A stretch of 64,000 bases of DNA from Mariprofundus sp. EBB-1. GTDB lineage: Bacteria; Pseudomonadota; Zetaproteobacteria; Mariprofundales; Mariprofundaceae. The DNA lies in the NCBI RefSeq assembly GCF_003665155.1, contig NZ_RCFQ01000009.1, forward strand, positions 29,442 to 93,441, written 5' to 3'. Position numbers and translations under genes: made by a program. This document shows positions 10,279-20,481 of the stretch, in pieces (position 1 is the first letter of the stretch; every line of letters starts with the position of its first letter). The notes under the pieces were generated by a model. The model searched no databases and had not been told where the DNA came from. It saw only the letters and a list, made by a program, of their open reading frames with translations.

Positions 10279-11784
10279 TTAATGCAATAATCTCACATTC
10301 ATCAAACCAGACAAGCTGCCATCCGGCTTGGCTTCAAACCCCGAAACATGTGGGCCTGAAACGGCAATAACAGGATCATACCACAGGGGAATATAGACCA
10401 TATCATCCTGCATTTTATGCTGAATCAATGCATACAAGCGCTTGCGCTCCTCCTGAGAAGAGAGTGATGCAGCCTCATCCAGCCACGCATCCATCTGCGC
10501 ACTGCTATAGCGCCCACGGTTCGCGCCCTTGGGCGGCCACATCTCGGAATGCAAAATCCAACGGTAAATATCCGGATCCGTAATACCCACCCATGCCAAT
10601 GAAAAGACTTGAAAATCACCACGCTTGATGCGCGCATAAAACCCGCCCCACTCCAGTGATTCAATCGACACTTTCACACCGACCTCTTGCCACATTGCAG
10701 CTATAGCTGTGGCTAGCCTCAAACGGGTTGGATCGGTACTGGTACGGTAGTTGATGGTAAAACGCGTGCCATCAGCATCCCGAGGGAAACCTGCCGCATC
10801 CAACAAGGATTCAGCTTGCTTAGGATCAAAGGCTATATGTGGCAATGCTGAGGAGGCCCAGTGATCAGGCGTTAAAACCGACTCTGCCAATTCAGGCAGA
10901 TCAGCGAACAACGCCTGTTTCAATGTATTGCGATCCAACGCCAAAAATAGCGCACGCCGCACCCGCACATCTTTCAGTGTTTCATCCTGCATATTCAAAC
11001 CGATATAAGAGAACGTAGTCGATGGTCGGGTCTGAATCTGCAAATCTTGCGCTTTGATATAGGCGAGCAAATGTGGAGGCAGATCATTTTGTACAAAATC
11101 AAGTTCACCACGGGTCAGCTTGAGGATACGCGTCACCGGATCTTTTACGCCAGAAAAACGAATCGTCTCGGCTTTTCCTTCAACATTCTCTTTCAAATCG
11201 GCAACGCGATGCAATGTAAGCGCGCTTTCCGTCCATGACCGCAGTTGAAACGCTCCACAACCAATCGTGAAATGGGCCTGATGCGGCGCATGCGCTATTG
11301 ATTCAGGCAACACTCCCAGATTCAAGCGGGTCAACAATGAGGCATCAGCTTTATGTAAGCGGATCAACACGACATCATCTCCTTCCGCCTGCACCGATGC
11401 GATGGCTGCGAAACTCGCTTTCAGAGGGCTGCTCAGAGCAGGGTCCAACACTGCCTCAAGTGTTGCCACGACATCGGCCGCATCTACGCTGGAACCATCT
11501 GAAAAACGCACCCCTTTCTGCAAATGAAAGCGCCATAACAAGGGTTCAGGATGATCCCAGGACTCCGCCAGATCAGCCTGCACATTAAAATGATCATCCA
11601 ACTTCAACAGACCGCGATGTACAAAATCCTGCACCCGCGTGGATGCGGCATCGGTAGCAAAACGGGGATCTAAGGTAATCGGCATTTGCGCCAAGCCAAC
11701 ACGCAGCACGCCCTTCTCCTGCTCTACTGCCTGACAACCGAGCAACAAAGTGCAGCAGATAAGCATCCATCCGGCACGCATCAT
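10279..11784 (-). CDS. Peptide-type ABC transporter substrate-binding lipoprotein (family 5)
   Basis: Family 5 extracellular solute-binding protein (DppA/OppA type), 501 aa. The N-terminus has a lipoprotein signal with lipobox LLGC (Cys16), so it should be anchored in the periplasm. Family blocks: the N-terminal LDPRFATDAASTRVQDFVHRGL, SDGSSVDAADVVATLEAVLDP, and the DVRVRRALFLALDRNTL segment. There is no permease or ATPase gene beside it, so it either uses a transporter encoded elsewhere or has another role. It sits eight bases downstream of the RlmD-like gene and ends a four-gene run. Confidence 0.9.
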   Translation of the reverse strand: MMRAGWMLICCTLLLGCQAVEQEKGVLRVGLAQMPITLDPRFATDAASTRVQDFVHRGLLKLDDHFNVQADLAESWDHPEPLLWRFHLQKGVRFSDGSSVDAADVVATLEAVLDPALSSPLKASFAAIASVQAEGDDVVLIRLHKADASLLTRLNLGVLPESIAHAPHQAHFTIGCGAFQLRSWTESALTLHRVADLKENVEGKAETIRFSGVKDPVTRILKLTRGELDFVQNDLPPHLLAYIKAQDLQIQTRPSTTFSYIGLNMQDETLKDVRVRRALFLALDRNTLKQALFADLPELAESVLTPDHWASSALPHIAFDPKQAESLLDAAGFPRDADGTRFTINYRTSTDPTRLRLATAIAAMWQEVGVKVSIESLEWGGFYARIKRGDFQVFSLAWVGITDPDIYRWILHSEMWPPKGANRGRYSSAQMDAWLDEAASLSSQEERKRLYALIQHKMQDDMVYIPLWYDPVIAVSGPHVSGFEAKPDGSLSGLMNVRLLH

Positions 11785-11791
11785 CGATTCA

Positions 11792-13060
11792 CTACCTCTT
11801 TTCCCATAAGCTCATCGCCTCAACATGCCCTGCAAAAGGGAACAGATCAAGGCCACGCAACACCTTTAAACAATACCCCTGTTGCTTCAATATTGCTGCG
11901 TCACGAGCTCCGGCAGCCACATCACACGACACCATAATGATCTTCTTCGGCAGTAATCTACCCATCTGATTACACAATCGTTTTGCACCGCGACGTGGTG
12001 GATCAAGGATCAACACATCCGCACCAATGTAAGGCTCCTGATCAAAGGTTTCAAACAGATTCGCCACCACAAATTTAGCTTTTACACCAATTACCCCGGC
12101 ATTGCTTGAAGCTGCCCGCACACTGGCTGCATTCAGCTCAGCACCAAACACCTCTGCACCGGTCGCAGCAGCCAATGGCAATGACAGATTCCCGATACCA
12201 CAAAACAGATCTGCAATCCTGTGTACAGGCCCGGCCCATGCCTGAATCTGGCCAATCAATGCCCGGTTCCCCTCGCGCTGACCCTGCACAAAATCATCAG
12301 GCCCGACAGTCAACTGAACTGCCTTGCCGGCCGCAGGCAATATATCGTGAAAATAACACACCGGCTTTTGCAATGGCCGGGTAATATGATGCTCATCCCG
12401 CCACCACCATTGTACGGATAGCGTACCCATGACATCCATGTAATCTGCCGGGATTGCTTCCGGGCGATGATCAGCCTCTACAATCACATGCATGCCATCA
12501 TCAAGCTGCACAGCCTGCACACTGACTACACCATCCAGATCGACATGCTCCTCCAACAACAATCGCATGGCATTCAATTCAGCCGTAACCACCATACAGT
12601 GTTGATGGCGCACCGCCTGATGACTGGCTGGCGCATAAAAACCTAAAAATTTCCCCTGTTCATCCTCGCCGACAAACCAGCGCACCCGTCTGCGATAATG
12701 TTGTTCAATCGAATCAACAGCCATCCATACTGTATGTTCATCCATCACCCGATTGAATGCATCACGAACCCAGTTCGATTTCTCAAGCGCCTGCTGCTCT
12801 CTGGATATACACTGCAACGCACAACCACCACAGGCTCCTGCCACAGCACAAGGCGACTGCACCCGCTGCGCAGATGGTTTAGTCACAGATTTAATTTCCG
12901 CCCGCAATACACCACGCCGCTTACCCTGCATTTCGAGCTGCAACAGATCTCCGGGCACACCATTGCTCACCAATACAGACAGACCATCGACCCGCACCAA
13001 GGCTTCACCACCGGGTAACAGCTTCTCCACCATTCCTTCACATGTTTCCAATCCACTCAT
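11792..13060 (-). CDS. 23S rRNA (uracil-5-)-methyltransferase, RlmD/TrmA family
   Basis: SAM-dependent RNA uridine C5-methyltransferase, 422 aa. Order: N-terminal TRAM RNA-binding domain (about 1-60), iron-sulfur region with a Cys-x5-Cys-Gly-Gly-Cys cluster motif (CAVAGACGGC) and a fourth candidate Cys in HQHCMVV, then the Rossmann domain with ADLFCGIGNLSLPLA, the DPPRRG motif and the catalytic Cys in VSCDVAAGARD. The C-terminal DLFPFAGHVEAM carries the expected Glu. RlmD fits best because of the iron-sulfur motif, but RlmC-like specificity cannot be excluded. Its start overlaps the cyclase stop by four bases. Confidence 0.9.
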   Translation of the reverse strand: MSGLETCEGMVEKLLPGGEALVRVDGLSVLVSNGVPGDLLQLEMQGKRRGVLRAEIKSVTKPSAQRVQSPCAVAGACGGCALQCISREQQALEKSNWVRDAFNRVMDEHTVWMAVDSIEQHYRRRVRWFVGEDEQGKFLGFYAPASHQAVRHQHCMVVTAELNAMRLLLEEHVDLDGVVSVQAVQLDDGMHVIVEADHRPEAIPADYMDVMGTLSVQWWWRDEHHITRPLQKPVCYFHDILPAAGKAVQLTVGPDDFVQGQREGNRALIGQIQAWAGPVHRIADLFCGIGNLSLPLAAATGAEVFGAELNAASVRAASSNAGVIGVKAKFVVANLFETFDQEPYIGADVLILDPPRRGAKRLCNQMGRLLPKKIIMVSCDVAAGARDAAILKQQGYCLKVLRGLDLFPFAGHVEAMSLWEKR

Positions 13061-13968
13061 CCCTGCTTCAATCCCAGCACTTCGTATAATAAATAGTCAC
13101 CACTTTTTCCTTTCAACTGCGTGTTCACCGTTTGTCCAATTTCAACCTGGGCATGGATATGCGCATATATACACTGCGAAACCAGAATGGACGAATCAAT
13201 CATTTTTGTCTCACTTTCAACCCGGGAAGCCATATTGACGGCATCACCAATCGCCGTGAAATGGGCTTTATCGCGATGACCAATATTGCCAAGCACTACC
13301 TCACCAATATGAACACCTACACCAATCTCAAACTGCTCATTAAAATTTTGTTTCAAATAACCATTTACGCGTTTTAACGCCTCATCCATTTGCAATGCAG
13401 CAGTCACAGCCTGCATACAGATAGCTGAATTATCCTGTTCATCCACGCCAAACAGTGCCATCAAACCATCACCCATATATTTATCAATATATCCATGATT
13501 GGCCAACACGACTTCCCCCATTTCCTGAAAATAGCGATTGAGAATATGGATGATGTCGTAGGATAGATGGCGTTCAGAAAATTGCGTGAATCCACGAATA
13601 TCACTAAACAGAATGGCCACATTCTGCTCGCGCCCTGTAGTTGCCTGTCGCTCAAACATGGCCGTTTCAGCATCCTCATCATCCAGTACGAGACGACGCA
13701 CACTGACATCACCCTTCACACGTGCCTGACAGGCCAGGCGGATATTGGATTCCAACCCCTTTTTCTCGGCCAATGTTTGTTCTGCCACATTCATAGGTAA
13801 TAGGTTTTCCGCCCCCTCACACACCAAAACCCGGCAGGTTGAACAACGCGCCTTGCCACCACACACATGCATATGGGGTATCGCATGCTTAAGCGAGATA
13901 TCCAGCAGCGACTGCTTTAAATCATCTTCCAGAATATCCCGTTCGTTCTCAAAACATATCTTTGCCAT
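13057..13968 (-). CDS. Class III adenylate/guanylate cyclase with N-terminal [2Fe-2S] ferredoxin domain
   Basis: Predicted to make a cyclic nucleotide under control of a plant-type ferredoxin domain. Residues about 1-95: Fer2 fold with ligands in CGGKARCSTC and a fourth Cys in RLACQARV. Residues about 110-300: class III cyclase domain with metal Asp in LFSDIRGFTQFS, second metal Asp in DKYMGDGLMALFG, and the transition-state region FTAIGDAVNMASRVE. There is no membrane segment, so a soluble redox-responsive enzyme is likely; cAMP is the more likely product, but this is inference. It overlaps the RlmD-like gene by four bases and the MidA-like gene by one, so it is part of a translationally coupled operon. 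Confidence 0.9.
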   Translation of the reverse strand: MAKICFENERDILEDDLKQSLLDISLKHAIPHMHVCGGKARCSTCRVLVCEGAENLLPMNVAEQTLAEKKGLESNIRLACQARVKGDVSVRRLVLDDEDAETAMFERQATTGREQNVAILFSDIRGFTQFSERHLSYDIIHILNRYFQEMGEVVLANHGYIDKYMGDGLMALFGVDEQDNSAICMQAVTAALQMDEALKRVNGYLKQNFNEQFEIGVGVHIGEVVLGNIGHRDKAHFTAIGDAVNMASRVESETKMIDSSILVSQCIYAHIHAQVEIGQTVNTQLKGKSGDYLLYEVLGLKQG

Positions 13969-15107
13969 CAGAGCACATCCAAATGATCAAATTGATTGAG
14001 GTAGGCCGGTTTTCTGGCTTCTATACCTTTCGACTGTACCAATAACTTAAACACCTCTCCCATACCATACGGCATCAACATACGCTTGGCATGGGCCAGT
14101 AGATGCATGCTCACCGCATCATTCTGTGCTGCCAGCGATTGAATCAAGGATTGCACCGAAGGTGATTGCGCCAACCAGCCACCTTGCGACATCCATAACA
14201 ACGCTCTTAAATCACATTCACTACCGGCTTTAACCAGTGCACTAAAATCCACATGGGCTGTAATATCACTGCTACCGGGTAGCGTTAGCACCTCGTCAGT
14301 CGCTGTCTGACCAATATGCGCCAACAATGTACCCTCCACGCGTGCCTGCCTATAATATTCCTGATGTGAATAACCGTAATCCACGGTAAATATGAATCCG
14401 CTTTTTATAACGCGCGATAGTTGCTTCTGCCATCCATTCAGGGCGGGATTCCACTCACTTTTGTAACTATCCGGCCAGTTCTCAATCAGTTCAGGTGCAA
14501 TGTCGGGCGCTTGTTGCATAGGCTCATCAGCATCAGACCAACAAAATTCATTCCCCTGCATGGCAACAGAACGCTCAAAAAAATTACCATTCTTATAATG
14601 AAAACACGACACAGGAAAAGCATCCGGCAACTCATTACTATAATAGATCACATGTTCAGCAGCATCGATCTCATCCAGTGATGGCACCAGCCGCACATCC
14701 AGCCCGCGTTCTGCAAACAATTGCGATTGACGTTCTCTAAGCTGGCTACAATGTTCGACTGAAATAACCGCTACAGCCTGGTGCATGGAAAATTGCGAAA
14801 GAATATCCAGTAGTGCAGCCATCTGCTGTCCTGAACCGGAACCCTGCTCAATCAGCGTCCACTGCTTCGGCTCACCCATCTGCTGCCATGCATCAAAAAC
14901 CAGATCCGCCATCGCCAGTGACAGCCATGGTCCTAATTCGGATGCAGTAACAAAGTCGCCCTGCTCTCCAAACACGGTCTTGGTATCATAATAACCCAGA
15001 CCCGGCTCATACAGTGCTGCCTGCATAAACTGCGCAAAAGGAAGTGATCCACCAGCACTGTCTATGCGTTGGTGGATGATATCTGTTAATCTATTTTCTT
15101 CTGACAT
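13968..15107 (-). CDS. SAM-dependent methyltransferase, MidA/NDUFAF7 family
   Basis: Class I methyltransferase of the family that includes mitochondrial NDUFAF7, which methylates an arginine of a complex I subunit. In 379 aa: N-terminal [18 protein letters not shown] and [15 protein letters not shown] are family hallmarks, the SAM loop is [14 protein letters not shown], and [12 protein letters not shown] marks the expected active-site Asn-Glu block. The bacterial substrate is not known. First gene of the run with the cyclase, divergent from trxA with 65 bases between the starts. Confidence 0.9.
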   Translation of the reverse strand: MSEENRLTDIIHQRIDSAGGSLPFAQFMQAALYEPGLGYYDTKTVFGEQGDFVTASELGPWLSLAMADLVFDAWQQMGEPKQWTLIEQGSGSGQQMAALLDILSQFSMHQAVAVISVEHCSQLRERQSQLFAERGLDVRLVPSLDEIDAAEHVIYYSNELPDAFPVSCFHYKNGNFFERSVAMQGNEFCWSDADEPMQQAPDIAPELIENWPDSYKSEWNPALNGWQKQLSRVIKSGFIFTVDYGYSHQEYYRQARVEGTLLAHIGQTATDEVLTLPGSSDITAHVDFSALVKAGSECDLRALLWMSQGGWLAQSPSVQSLIQSLAAQNDAVSMHLLAHAKRMLMPYGMGEVFKLLVQSKGIEARKPAYLNQFDHLDVL

Positions 15108-15172
15108 GGTTGACGCTTTTCTCCCCTCGAACTAACGTATCGACTATTCCAACCAACAAACGAGGAAAACAT

Positions 15173-15505
15173 ATGTCTTCAGATTTAATTATTCATGTTA
15201 GCGACGAAAGCTTTGATGCCGATGTCTTAAAAGCTTCCGGTCCTGTTGTTGTTGATTTTTGGGCTCCTTGGTGTGGCCCTTGCAAACAAATCGCGCCAAT
15301 TCTGGACGAAGTAGCAGGCGAGAAGCAAGGCAAAGTCACTATCGCTAAAATCAACATCGATGATAATCCAAACACTCCGGGTAAATATGGCGTGCGTGGC
15401 ATTCCTACACTGATGCTGTTTAACGATGGTAATGTCCAAGGTACCAAGGTTGGTGCTGTTAACAAGGCCAAACTTTCCGAGTTCATCGACGAACATCTAG
15501 ACTAA
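15173..15505 (+). CDS. trxA: Thioredoxin
   Basis: Cytoplasmic disulfide reductase, 110 aa. The active site WCGPCK, the buried cis-Pro in GIPTLMLF and the FWAPW start of the core helix are all canonical. I use the ATG at 15173, preceded by GAGG seven bases upstream, rather than an ATG at 15110 that would add an unusual 21-residue tail lying in the divergent promoter region. A strong terminator follows directly. Confidence 0.98.
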   Translation: MSSDLIIHVSDESFDADVLKASGPVVVDFWAPWCGPCKQIAPILDEVAGEKQGKVTIAKINIDDNPNTPGKYGVRGIPTLMLFNDGNVQGTKVGAVNKAKLSEFIDEHLD

Positions 15506-15523
15506 AAAATCATAAGATTCTTT

Positions 15524-15555
15524 AAAAAGGCAGGGCTCATCCCCTGCCTTTTTTT
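15524..15555 (+). terminator. Rho-independent terminator after trxA
   Basis: A-tract, stem AAAGGCAGGG pairing with CCCTGCCTTT across a short loop, and a run of seven T. It is also preceded by five A, so it can work in both directions and serve the convergent gene at 15562. Confidence 0.92.
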
Positions 15556-15561
15556 ATGGCA

Positions 15562-16377
15562 TTAACTGAGTTTCTCTAAGCCGGGATACTCTTCCACTTC
15601 AATATATACCGATTCCGGGTAAACCGGGCCAACATCTACCATCACCCAGCTGTCGCCTCTTAAACCCAGCTCAATATCAAATACATCGCCCTCTTCAATC
15701 AAATCAAGCACTACCTGAGGCAATACTACAGGGCCGATCTCTTCCTCTTGATTTTCAAAATTAAAATGCAAGGCACCGTTCTCAATCGCTGATGCCCGCG
15801 CATGACCTTCTATAAACCGGGAAAACCGCTGCGCACGCAATCGCGGTGACACCCCTGTACCTGAGCGTACAAAATGGAACAGCACCTGCGATACGCGGGC
15901 CGTTCTCTCGGAAGCAGGACCTACATCAGCAAGAATTTCACTAAATCCAAGATACTCACTCTGATTCAACGAACCGCGCTGATGCATAAACTCAACCCAA
16001 TCTATTAATACCTTTGCGTAAGCATGCAACACGTCCGCATCACTGGTTTCACGCAACACAAACCAACCAAGAAAATCACGTAAATGTTCCGGATCCAGCT
16101 TCTCAAGCGCCAACTGACCCAGATCGCAAGCAGGCTCCACATCACCATCAAGCAGCTTACTCATATGCTCTTCCAACCCCTGTTCCCATTCAGCATATTC
16201 CTCATTATCGGAAAAATCCTGGTCTTTAAAAAGGTCAGAGAAATGGATTAAATATTGAGCCAGCGCCTCAAAACACTGTTCAGTATGGGTCAACATCTGA
16301 GAGTCTGTCTCACGATCAACCGTGAGACTTTGAATAAAAGCATCCATGCTTTCCTGTAGAATAGGTAAACGGCTCAT
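15562..16377 (-). CDS. Conserved-looking hypothetical protein, acidic, 271 aa
   Basis: I do not recognise this family. The protein is soluble, strongly acidic, mostly helical in the N-terminal two thirds (heptad-like stretches at about 30-150), with a Val/Glu-rich beta-type C-terminus (about 215-271). There is no signal peptide or membrane segment. It lies between trxA (convergent, shared terminator) and efp (divergent). Codon use matches the neighbours. Confidence 0.7.
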   Translation of the reverse strand: MSRLPILQESMDAFIQSLTVDRETDSQMLTHTEQCFEALAQYLIHFSDLFKDQDFSDNEEYAEWEQGLEEHMSKLLDGDVEPACDLGQLALEKLDPEHLRDFLGWFVLRETSDADVLHAYAKVLIDWVEFMHQRGSLNQSEYLGFSEILADVGPASERTARVSQVLFHFVRSGTGVSPRLRAQRFSRFIEGHARASAIENGALHFNFENQEEEIGPVVLPQVVLDLIEEGDVFDIELGLRGDSWVMVDVGPVYPESVYIEVEEYPGLEKLS

Positions 16378-16495
16378 AGCGACATCGGTAAAAGGTTTGA
16401 ATAGTTACACATGCGCCAATTGTTGCCGGAAAAGCATCAAATGGCTATGTTCCGCGTCCGCTGCATATCTTATTCATGCTTTTCTGGAGATTCAT

Positions 16496-17056
16496 ATGAT
16501 AATCAATGTTACCGCTGTTCGTGTTGGAAACATCCTCGAATGGAACAATGCCTTATGGCGTATCATGAAAACTCAGCATGTTACTCCGGGTAAAGGTGTG
16601 GCCTGCATGCAGCTGGAAATGCGTAATATCGAAGCTGGTACCAAAACCAATAAACGCTTCAACTCGACTGAAAAGGTTGAGCGTGTTGTCTTAAGCCAGC
16701 GTGAAATGCAGTACCTATACTCCGATGGTGAAGATTTTCACTTCATGGATACTGAAACGTATGACCAGATTACCTTGCCTGAAGATATGTTGGAAAACGC
16801 ACTACCTTACATGCTTCCAGAAACCATGGTAACGGTGGAGTTCCATGAAGAGCGCCCGCTAAATGTAAAATTACCCATGGTTGTTGCACTGGTAGTGGTT
16901 GAATGTGATGCATCTATCAAAGGCCAAACCGCGACAGGATCTTATAAACCGGGTACGTTGGAGACTGGTGCATCCATCCAGGTTCCACCTTATTTGGAAG
17001 CAGGTACTAAAGTAAAAGTAAACACTGAAACCGGCGAATATATGGAACGCGCCTAA
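16496..17056 (+). CDS. efp: Elongation factor P
   Basis: Binds stalled ribosomes between P and E sites and relieves arrest at polyproline. The KOW-like N-domain (MIINVTAVRVGNILEW) and OB domains are complete in 186 aa. The modifiable tip lysine is Lys33 in the loop TPGKG, so a beta-lysine type modification is possible; no epmA/epmB lies in the window. The ATG at 16496 is preceded by TGGAGA. An in-frame upstream start at 16346 would add 50 residues unlike any EF-P and overlap the divergent gene, so it is rejected. Confidence 0.97.
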   Translation: MIINVTAVRVGNILEWNNALWRIMKTQHVTPGKGVACMQLEMRNIEAGTKTNKRFNSTEKVERVVLSQREMQYLYSDGEDFHFMDTETYDQITLPEDMLENALPYMLPETMVTVEFHEERPLNVKLPMVVALVVVECDASIKGQTATGSYKPGTLETGASIQVPPYLEAGTKVKVNTETGEYMERA

Positions 17057-17069
17057 TTCCACGTCACCA

Positions 17070-17110
17070 TACCCCGTATCACAGCACTATCACGCCATCT
17101 TTACGGGGTA
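17070..17110. terminator. Inverted repeat between convergent efp and hemerythrin kinase genes
   Basis: A perfect 9-bp inverted repeat (TACCCCGTA / TACGGGGTA, 17070-17078 and 17102-17110) with a 23-base loop lies between the two convergent stops. There is no T-run, so a terminator function is only suggested by position. Confidence 0.4.
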
Positions 17111-17118
17111 GACACTGG

Positions 17119-19314
17119 CTATTCATCCAGTAATTGGCGTATCGTTTCACCAAGTTCATCAATATTTACAGGCTTGGAAATCACAACATCTCCACTGAAC
17201 GCCTGATCATGGCTCAGCACTTCACTCTTATCATAACCTGTTGAAAAAATAATTTTCACATCAGGCTGAATCTCTCTGATTCGCTTAACTGCATCAATAC
17301 CACCAAGCTTTGGCATCACCACATCAACAATCGCAAGAGCGATATCATGCTTATTGTTCTTAAACACATCGATCGCTTCCAAACCGTCAGATGCCTCACA
17401 GATTTGATAATTCATGCTCTCAAGAATCTCTCTACTGCTTGCACGCACCATCTCATCATCATCAACGATGAGGATTACCTCTCCATTTCCTGTCATGACT
17501 GGGCTGTCAGACGCATCGGCAACAATCTCTTTTAACTGCTGCATCGGCATATAAATATGAAAAGCTGTACCAATATCCAGGCTACTCTCTACTTCAATAT
17601 AACCCTCATGCATTTTAATTGCCCCGAACACCATGGCCAAGCCAAGTCCTGTACCTCTACCCTGTTCTTTAGTCGTAAAAAACGGATCGAAAATATGATC
17701 AAGCTGATCTTTGCCAATGCCACAACCATTATCTTCAACATTAAGCAGTGCATAATCTCCCACCTTAAAATACGGATTACTTTCTACAAAGCGATCGTCG
17801 GCATGAAAGACGTTCAATTTAATAGTAATCGACGGGTTCTCTGCACCCTCTACTGCATCACGGGCATTATTGATCAAGTTCATCAACACCTGATGCAACT
17901 GGGTGACATCGCCAATCACCTGCATATCGTCAGAACAAAGCTCCTGATGCACCACAATATTCTCAGGAATTGATGATCTCATAAATTTCACCATCTCTTT
18001 CACAAATGGTGTCAATGCTATTGGTTTCATCACCACCTCACCCTTGCGGGCAAACGTGAGTAGCTGCTGAATCATGTTGGCGGCTCTGAATGAGAGCGCT
18101 TCAACATCACTTAATTTTTGTGTTACATCGGGCATATCCTGAGTGCGCTTTTTCACCAGATAGAGATTCCCGGTGATACCGGCCAGCATATTATTGAAAT
18201 CATGCGCAATACCGCCCACCAGCGTGCCTACTGCTTCCATTTTTTGCGCCTGATAAAACTGTTCCTGACTCTTTGCCAACGCCTCTTCCATCTTGTTGCG
18301 CTCTGTAAGGTCATGAAAAATAACAAGGCTGGAGTTATCATCTATCTTTGCCATGCTAAAAAGAATATCGCGTATGGTTCCATCTTTGCAGGTAACGTTG
18401 AATTCCAAGGGTCCAAATGCATCGGCACTATGCCGCGCCTTTTCAATAGCATCATCCCACCCCTGCATAACTTGTTGCCGATACTCCGGGTCCGGATATG
18501 CACGTGGCCACCACGCTTCCAGGGTTGGAATATCAGCCAGTGTATAACCGAACATCTCTACAAATTTCTCATTAAGCAGGGTGATGTTCTGGCCATTATC
18601 ATTTACCGCCATGGGCAGTGGTGCAGAGTTGATCATTAAACGAAAACGTTCTTCTGTCTTTCTAAGCTCGGCAGTACGCTCAGCCACACGCAGTTCCAGA
18701 TCATCATGCGCTTTCTGCAAGGCTTTCTCGTATCGTTTACGCTCTGCTTTCTCCTTCATCAAATCCAGGGTGCGCGATGAGAGCGTATCGTACATATTCA
18801 TTACGGTATCAATCAGCAGCTTCATAGAGCCGCTCATTTCGCGATCCGCCTGCTGCACTGCCTGCTCCAGTGTCAAACCGGAATCTACAGCCAGAATAGT
18901 CTTGGCCATGCGCTTATCGCTATCGAGAATATGATAGGCCAACCAGTGGGTCAGAAACTTCAGCACATCTTCAATCACCTCATCGAGTGATTTTGTACCC
19001 TCTTCTTCCTTTAATCTAAGTACCTGTGTGATAAAAGAGTCATGGGTATGCTGGTGACTGATAAATCTACTATCTGCTTTGAAATAGGGTTGCCAGATAG
19101 CCTCTTCTGCTTTGAAGTGATAGTCAGCGTATGCTGCCAGTTCATCAAAGACCTGATTTAATTTAACCGGCGCAGATTGATGCGCTAAATGTGCAGCGAG
19201 CAAATTTAACAGATGAACCAGCTGCTTATGCTGCTCATCAATGAGCGCAACACCGGTTTCAAAGTTCGCATTCCAGGGAAACACTTCGAAAAATTCAACT
19301 GCATCATTCTTCAT
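17119..19314 (-). CDS. Hemerythrin-PAS hybrid histidine kinase
   Basis: Predicted oxygen-responsive kinase of 731 aa. Residues 1-140 are a bacteriohemerythrin with all seven di-iron ligands: His29, His66, Glu70, His87, His91, His128 and Asp133. Then a coiled segment, a PAS domain (about 220-350), the kinase core with His371 (GGIAHDFNN), N-box and G-boxes ([15 protein letters not shown]), and a receiver with Asp664 (IVDVVMP). No membrane segment, so it should sense in the cytoplasm. The start at 19314 has GAGGGA eight bases before it; an in-frame start at 19443 would add 43 hydrophobic residues of unlikely coding sequence. The kinase core is closely similar to the fragment at 30409-31728. Confidence 0.92.
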   Translation of the reverse strand: MKNDAVEFFEVFPWNANFETGVALIDEQHKQLVHLLNLLAAHLAHQSAPVKLNQVFDELAAYADYHFKAEEAIWQPYFKADSRFISHQHTHDSFITQVLRLKEEEGTKSLDEVIEDVLKFLTHWLAYHILDSDKRMAKTILAVDSGLTLEQAVQQADREMSGSMKLLIDTVMNMYDTLSSRTLDLMKEKAERKRYEKALQKAHDDLELRVAERTAELRKTEERFRLMINSAPLPMAVNDNGQNITLLNEKFVEMFGYTLADIPTLEAWWPRAYPDPEYRQQVMQGWDDAIEKARHSADAFGPLEFNVTCKDGTIRDILFSMAKIDDNSSLVIFHDLTERNKMEEALAKSQEQFYQAQKMEAVGTLVGGIAHDFNNMLAGITGNLYLVKKRTQDMPDVTQKLSDVEALSFRAANMIQQLLTFARKGEVVMKPIALTPFVKEMVKFMRSSIPENIVVHQELCSDDMQVIGDVTQLHQVLMNLINNARDAVEGAENPSITIKLNVFHADDRFVESNPYFKVGDYALLNVEDNGCGIGKDQLDHIFDPFFTTKEQGRGTGLGLAMVFGAIKMHEGYIEVESSLDIGTAFHIYMPMQQLKEIVADASDSPVMTGNGEVILIVDDDEMVRASSREILESMNYQICEASDGLEAIDVFKNNKHDIALAIVDVVMPKLGGIDAVKRIREIQPDVKIIFSTGYDKSEVLSHDQAFSGDVVISKPVNIDELGETIRQLLDE

Positions 19315-19562
19315 CAAGATTCCCTCACTTATTTGCATGGCATAGTTCTTCTTCAAGACAACACATAAACATAAAAAAGTGTTTTGAAATATCCAGTTAA
19401 ACAGATCTTGTGTCAATACGACGAGCACATATATGATGGACACAAATGAATAATATAAATCACTTTTGCGTCTGGCACTTCAATAACCTGGTGTAATAAC
19501 ACACCATTACTGAATCCCATCTCCCACGCTATTGTTTTGAATGGCATCTCCCGACAGAACAG

Positions 19563-20285
19563 CTACTTTCTTCCGCCCTCAAAATGCAGCACCCATTCAC
19601 CGATATCGCGGTACACGCGCATGGGATTGTAAGGTTTTCTGACTCGAAATGGATTCAACCACAGATTCTTAGAAATCAATTCAAAGTGATCGCAGGGCAG
19701 TGTCTTTATATGCTCTCCCCATTCGGCGGAGACAATGGATACTTGTGAATCATTATCTCCCTCCTGACTTTGAATATAACGGGCATACCTGCGTACAACC
19801 CACGGTTGCTCATCAAGCTTACGCGTGGCGCTATAACTTCTATAGACAACGCCCGGCAAATCAGCGGTGCGCGCGTTGAACCTTTGCATGTTTTTTGTAG
19901 TCAGGGAGCGCACACCAGCCAACAATTTAAAGGGTGATCTGCAAGCACATACATAATCAGCCACGGAGGAGCCTCGGTGTGGCGTTACCAACGTGGTAAG
20001 CGTTGCTACTTTTTCCGCGCCATGCAAATGATTGATATAATAGCGCGCATCAAGCCCGCCCATCGAGTGCCCCACCAGATGCAGGGGGCCGGCTTCATCT
20101 TCAAGCTGAAGTGCCAGTGATTTGGCACGCTGTTCCAGACTACCGACAGGCGGGAGCCTTGGCACAATCACTCTCAAGCCCATGCTTTCATATAGCGACC
20201 GTACACCCTGAAAATATTCAATCCACAGCAGCTTACGAAACCCGAATAGCCCGTGGATCAATACGATTGTCGGCTGGTCATGCAT
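19563..20285 (-). CDS. Alpha/beta hydrolase, triacylglycerol lipase-like
   Basis: A 240-aa alpha/beta hydrolase of the bacterial lipase type. The oxyanion segment is LIHGLFGF, the nucleophile Ser lies in GHSMGGLDARYY, and LVTPHRGSSVADY is typical of lipases related to Pseudomonas LipA and lecithin-cholesterol acyltransferase. The catalytic His is probably in the CDHFELI segment. There is no signal peptide, so it is cytoplasmic or exported by another route. Substrate unknown. Confidence 0.85.
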   Translation of the reverse strand: MHDQPTIVLIHGLFGFRKLLWIEYFQGVRSLYESMGLRVIVPRLPPVGSLEQRAKSLALQLEDEAGPLHLVGHSMGGLDARYYINHLHGAEKVATLTTLVTPHRGSSVADYVCACRSPFKLLAGVRSLTTKNMQRFNARTADLPGVVYRSYSATRKLDEQPWVVRRYARYIQSQEGDNDSQVSIVSAEWGEHIKTLPCDHFELISKNLWLNPFRVRKPYNPMRVYRDIGEWVLHFEGGRK

Positions 20286-20421
20286 TGGGCACTACAAATA
20301 GATTGAAGCACAAAAAGATAGTCATAAATATCATGATTCTTCCCATAGTGAATCTCCCCTCTGTGGTTTATACGCAAGTGCTATACATCCATGCTCTTAT
20401 ACCAATAAAAACTGCGCAATA

Positions 20422-20453
20422 AAAAAGTCGGATGATCAAACACCCGACTTTTT
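20422..20453 (-). terminator. Rho-independent terminator downstream of the 20482 gene
   Basis: AAAAAGTCGG and CCGACTTTTT form a perfect 10-bp stem with an 11-base loop. It lies 29 bases past the stop of the minus-strand gene at 20482 and isolates it from the hydrolase. Confidence 0.88.
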
Positions 20454-20481
20454 CAAACCTACTGCATGGCTCAAATGGCTC

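Noticed and set aside
16346..16495. An N-terminal extension of EF-P to 16346
   Set aside because: Not conserved in the family and it overlaps the divergent gene's start; the ATG at 16496 has its own ribosome site.
17315..19443. The longer start at 19443 for the hemerythrin kinase, which would add a hydrophobic N-terminal segment
   Set aside because: The extra 43 residues have no family support and the ATG at 19314 has a ribosome site and gives the exact hemerythrin start.
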